Part shown: piece by piece, positions 5,655 to 5,826 of the stretch
Position numbering within the stretch: the stretch's first letter is position 1
How the letters are laid out: each line of letters begins with the position of its first letter
Source: Kiritimatiellia bacterium
GTDB lineage: Bacteria; Verrucomicrobiota; Kiritimatiellia; RFP12; UBA1067
Length of the DNA: 5,826 nt
Assembly (NCBI GenBank): GCA_904502135.1
Contig: CAJGDE010000113.1
Location: 1 to 5,826, forward strand
Direction of reading: 5' to 3'
Program-made: the position numbers and the translations under genes
The notes under the pieces: generated by a model
What the model saw: the letters and a program-made list of their open reading frames with translations, nothing else
The model's database searches: none
What the model was told of the DNA's origin: nothing

Positions 5655-5826
5655 TATGGTGTCGCTTCAGGATGTGTCCGGCGCTCCTCCTCGGTCTCGA
5701 CTCGCTACGGAGTTGTAACGCCTTTCGCGCTTAGACAACAAACCGTTTTCAGCCTACCTTGCCTCGATAAAGCCACTGGTTGCGTACAAAAACCTCTCTT
5801 ACGGCTACAATCCTTCGCGAGGTCTC
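5655..5826. other. Unassigned 3' stretch rich in short inverted repeats (runs off the window)
   Basis: No convincing gene. Short pairings include GGCGCTCC (5680-5687) with GGAG (5709-5712) plus CGCC (5719-5722) across a six-base internal loop; CGC (5719-5721) with GCG (5727-5729) as an alternative small hairpin; GGTT (5778-5781) with AACC (5790-5793); and CCTTCGCGAGG (5812-5822), whose TCGCGA centre is palindromic. GGTCTC occurs at 5693 and again at 5821. An open frame of 35 codons runs from 5719 to the edge on the plus strand and a 25-codon tail ends at 5749 on the minus strand; neither can be judged. It might be an interspersed repeat, a structured RNA, or the end of a convergent gene. Confidence 0.3.

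Noticed and set aside
5545..5826. Continuation of the GH92 catalytic domain after a frameshift at the giant gene's stop
   Set aside because: None of the three plus-strand frames after 5544 gives protein resembling the GH92 barrel, and stops are frequent in the C-rich and AT-rich tracts.

Overview
The window (about 50% GC, dense coding on the + strand) looks like a chromosomal piece from an uncultured carbohydrate-degrading bacterium. The giant secreted beta-helix/CBM9-like protein, long in-frame modular fusions and codon style suggest the PVC group (Kiritimatiellota, Verrucomicrobiota or Lentisphaerota), but nothing here is a taxonomic marker and this is inference only.

Layout: (i) 1-187 holds the last 27 codons of an upstream gene in one frame, and a second open frame that runs across it up to the next gene, overlapping it as ATGA. 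(ii) 188-1393 is a complete iron-dependent alcohol/aldehyde reductase of the YqhD/BdhA type with all its metal ligands. A near-perfect extended -10 box (TGGTATAAT) ends six bases before its ATG. (iii) 1394-1579 is an AT-rich control region with an inverted repeat built on TTGCAA, a TATAAT box and a terminator-like hairpin in the presumed leader. (iv) 1580-2359 is an exported protein of unknown family. (v) 29 bases later, 2389-5544 encodes a 1051-residue exported protein with three parts: a right-handed parallel beta-helix resembling GH141, a CBM9/DOMON-like sandwich, and a C-terminal part that reads like the N-terminal beta-sandwich of family GH92 glycosidases but stops where the GH92 catalytic barrel should begin. 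(vi) 5545-5826 is apparently non-coding: a G-quadruplex motif on the minus strand, a weak terminator-like hairpin, and a stretch of inverted-repeat-rich sequence running off the end.

How it may fit together: the 1580 and 2389 genes look like a two-gene transcription unit for recognising or cutting a complex glycan outside the cytoplasm or in the periplasm. The reductase would act in the cytoplasm on aldehydes, for example lactaldehyde from deoxysugars such as fucose or general reactive aldehydes. The link between the two units is only proximity. The most unusual item is the beta-helix/CBM9-like/GH92N fusion lacking the GH92 catalytic half.
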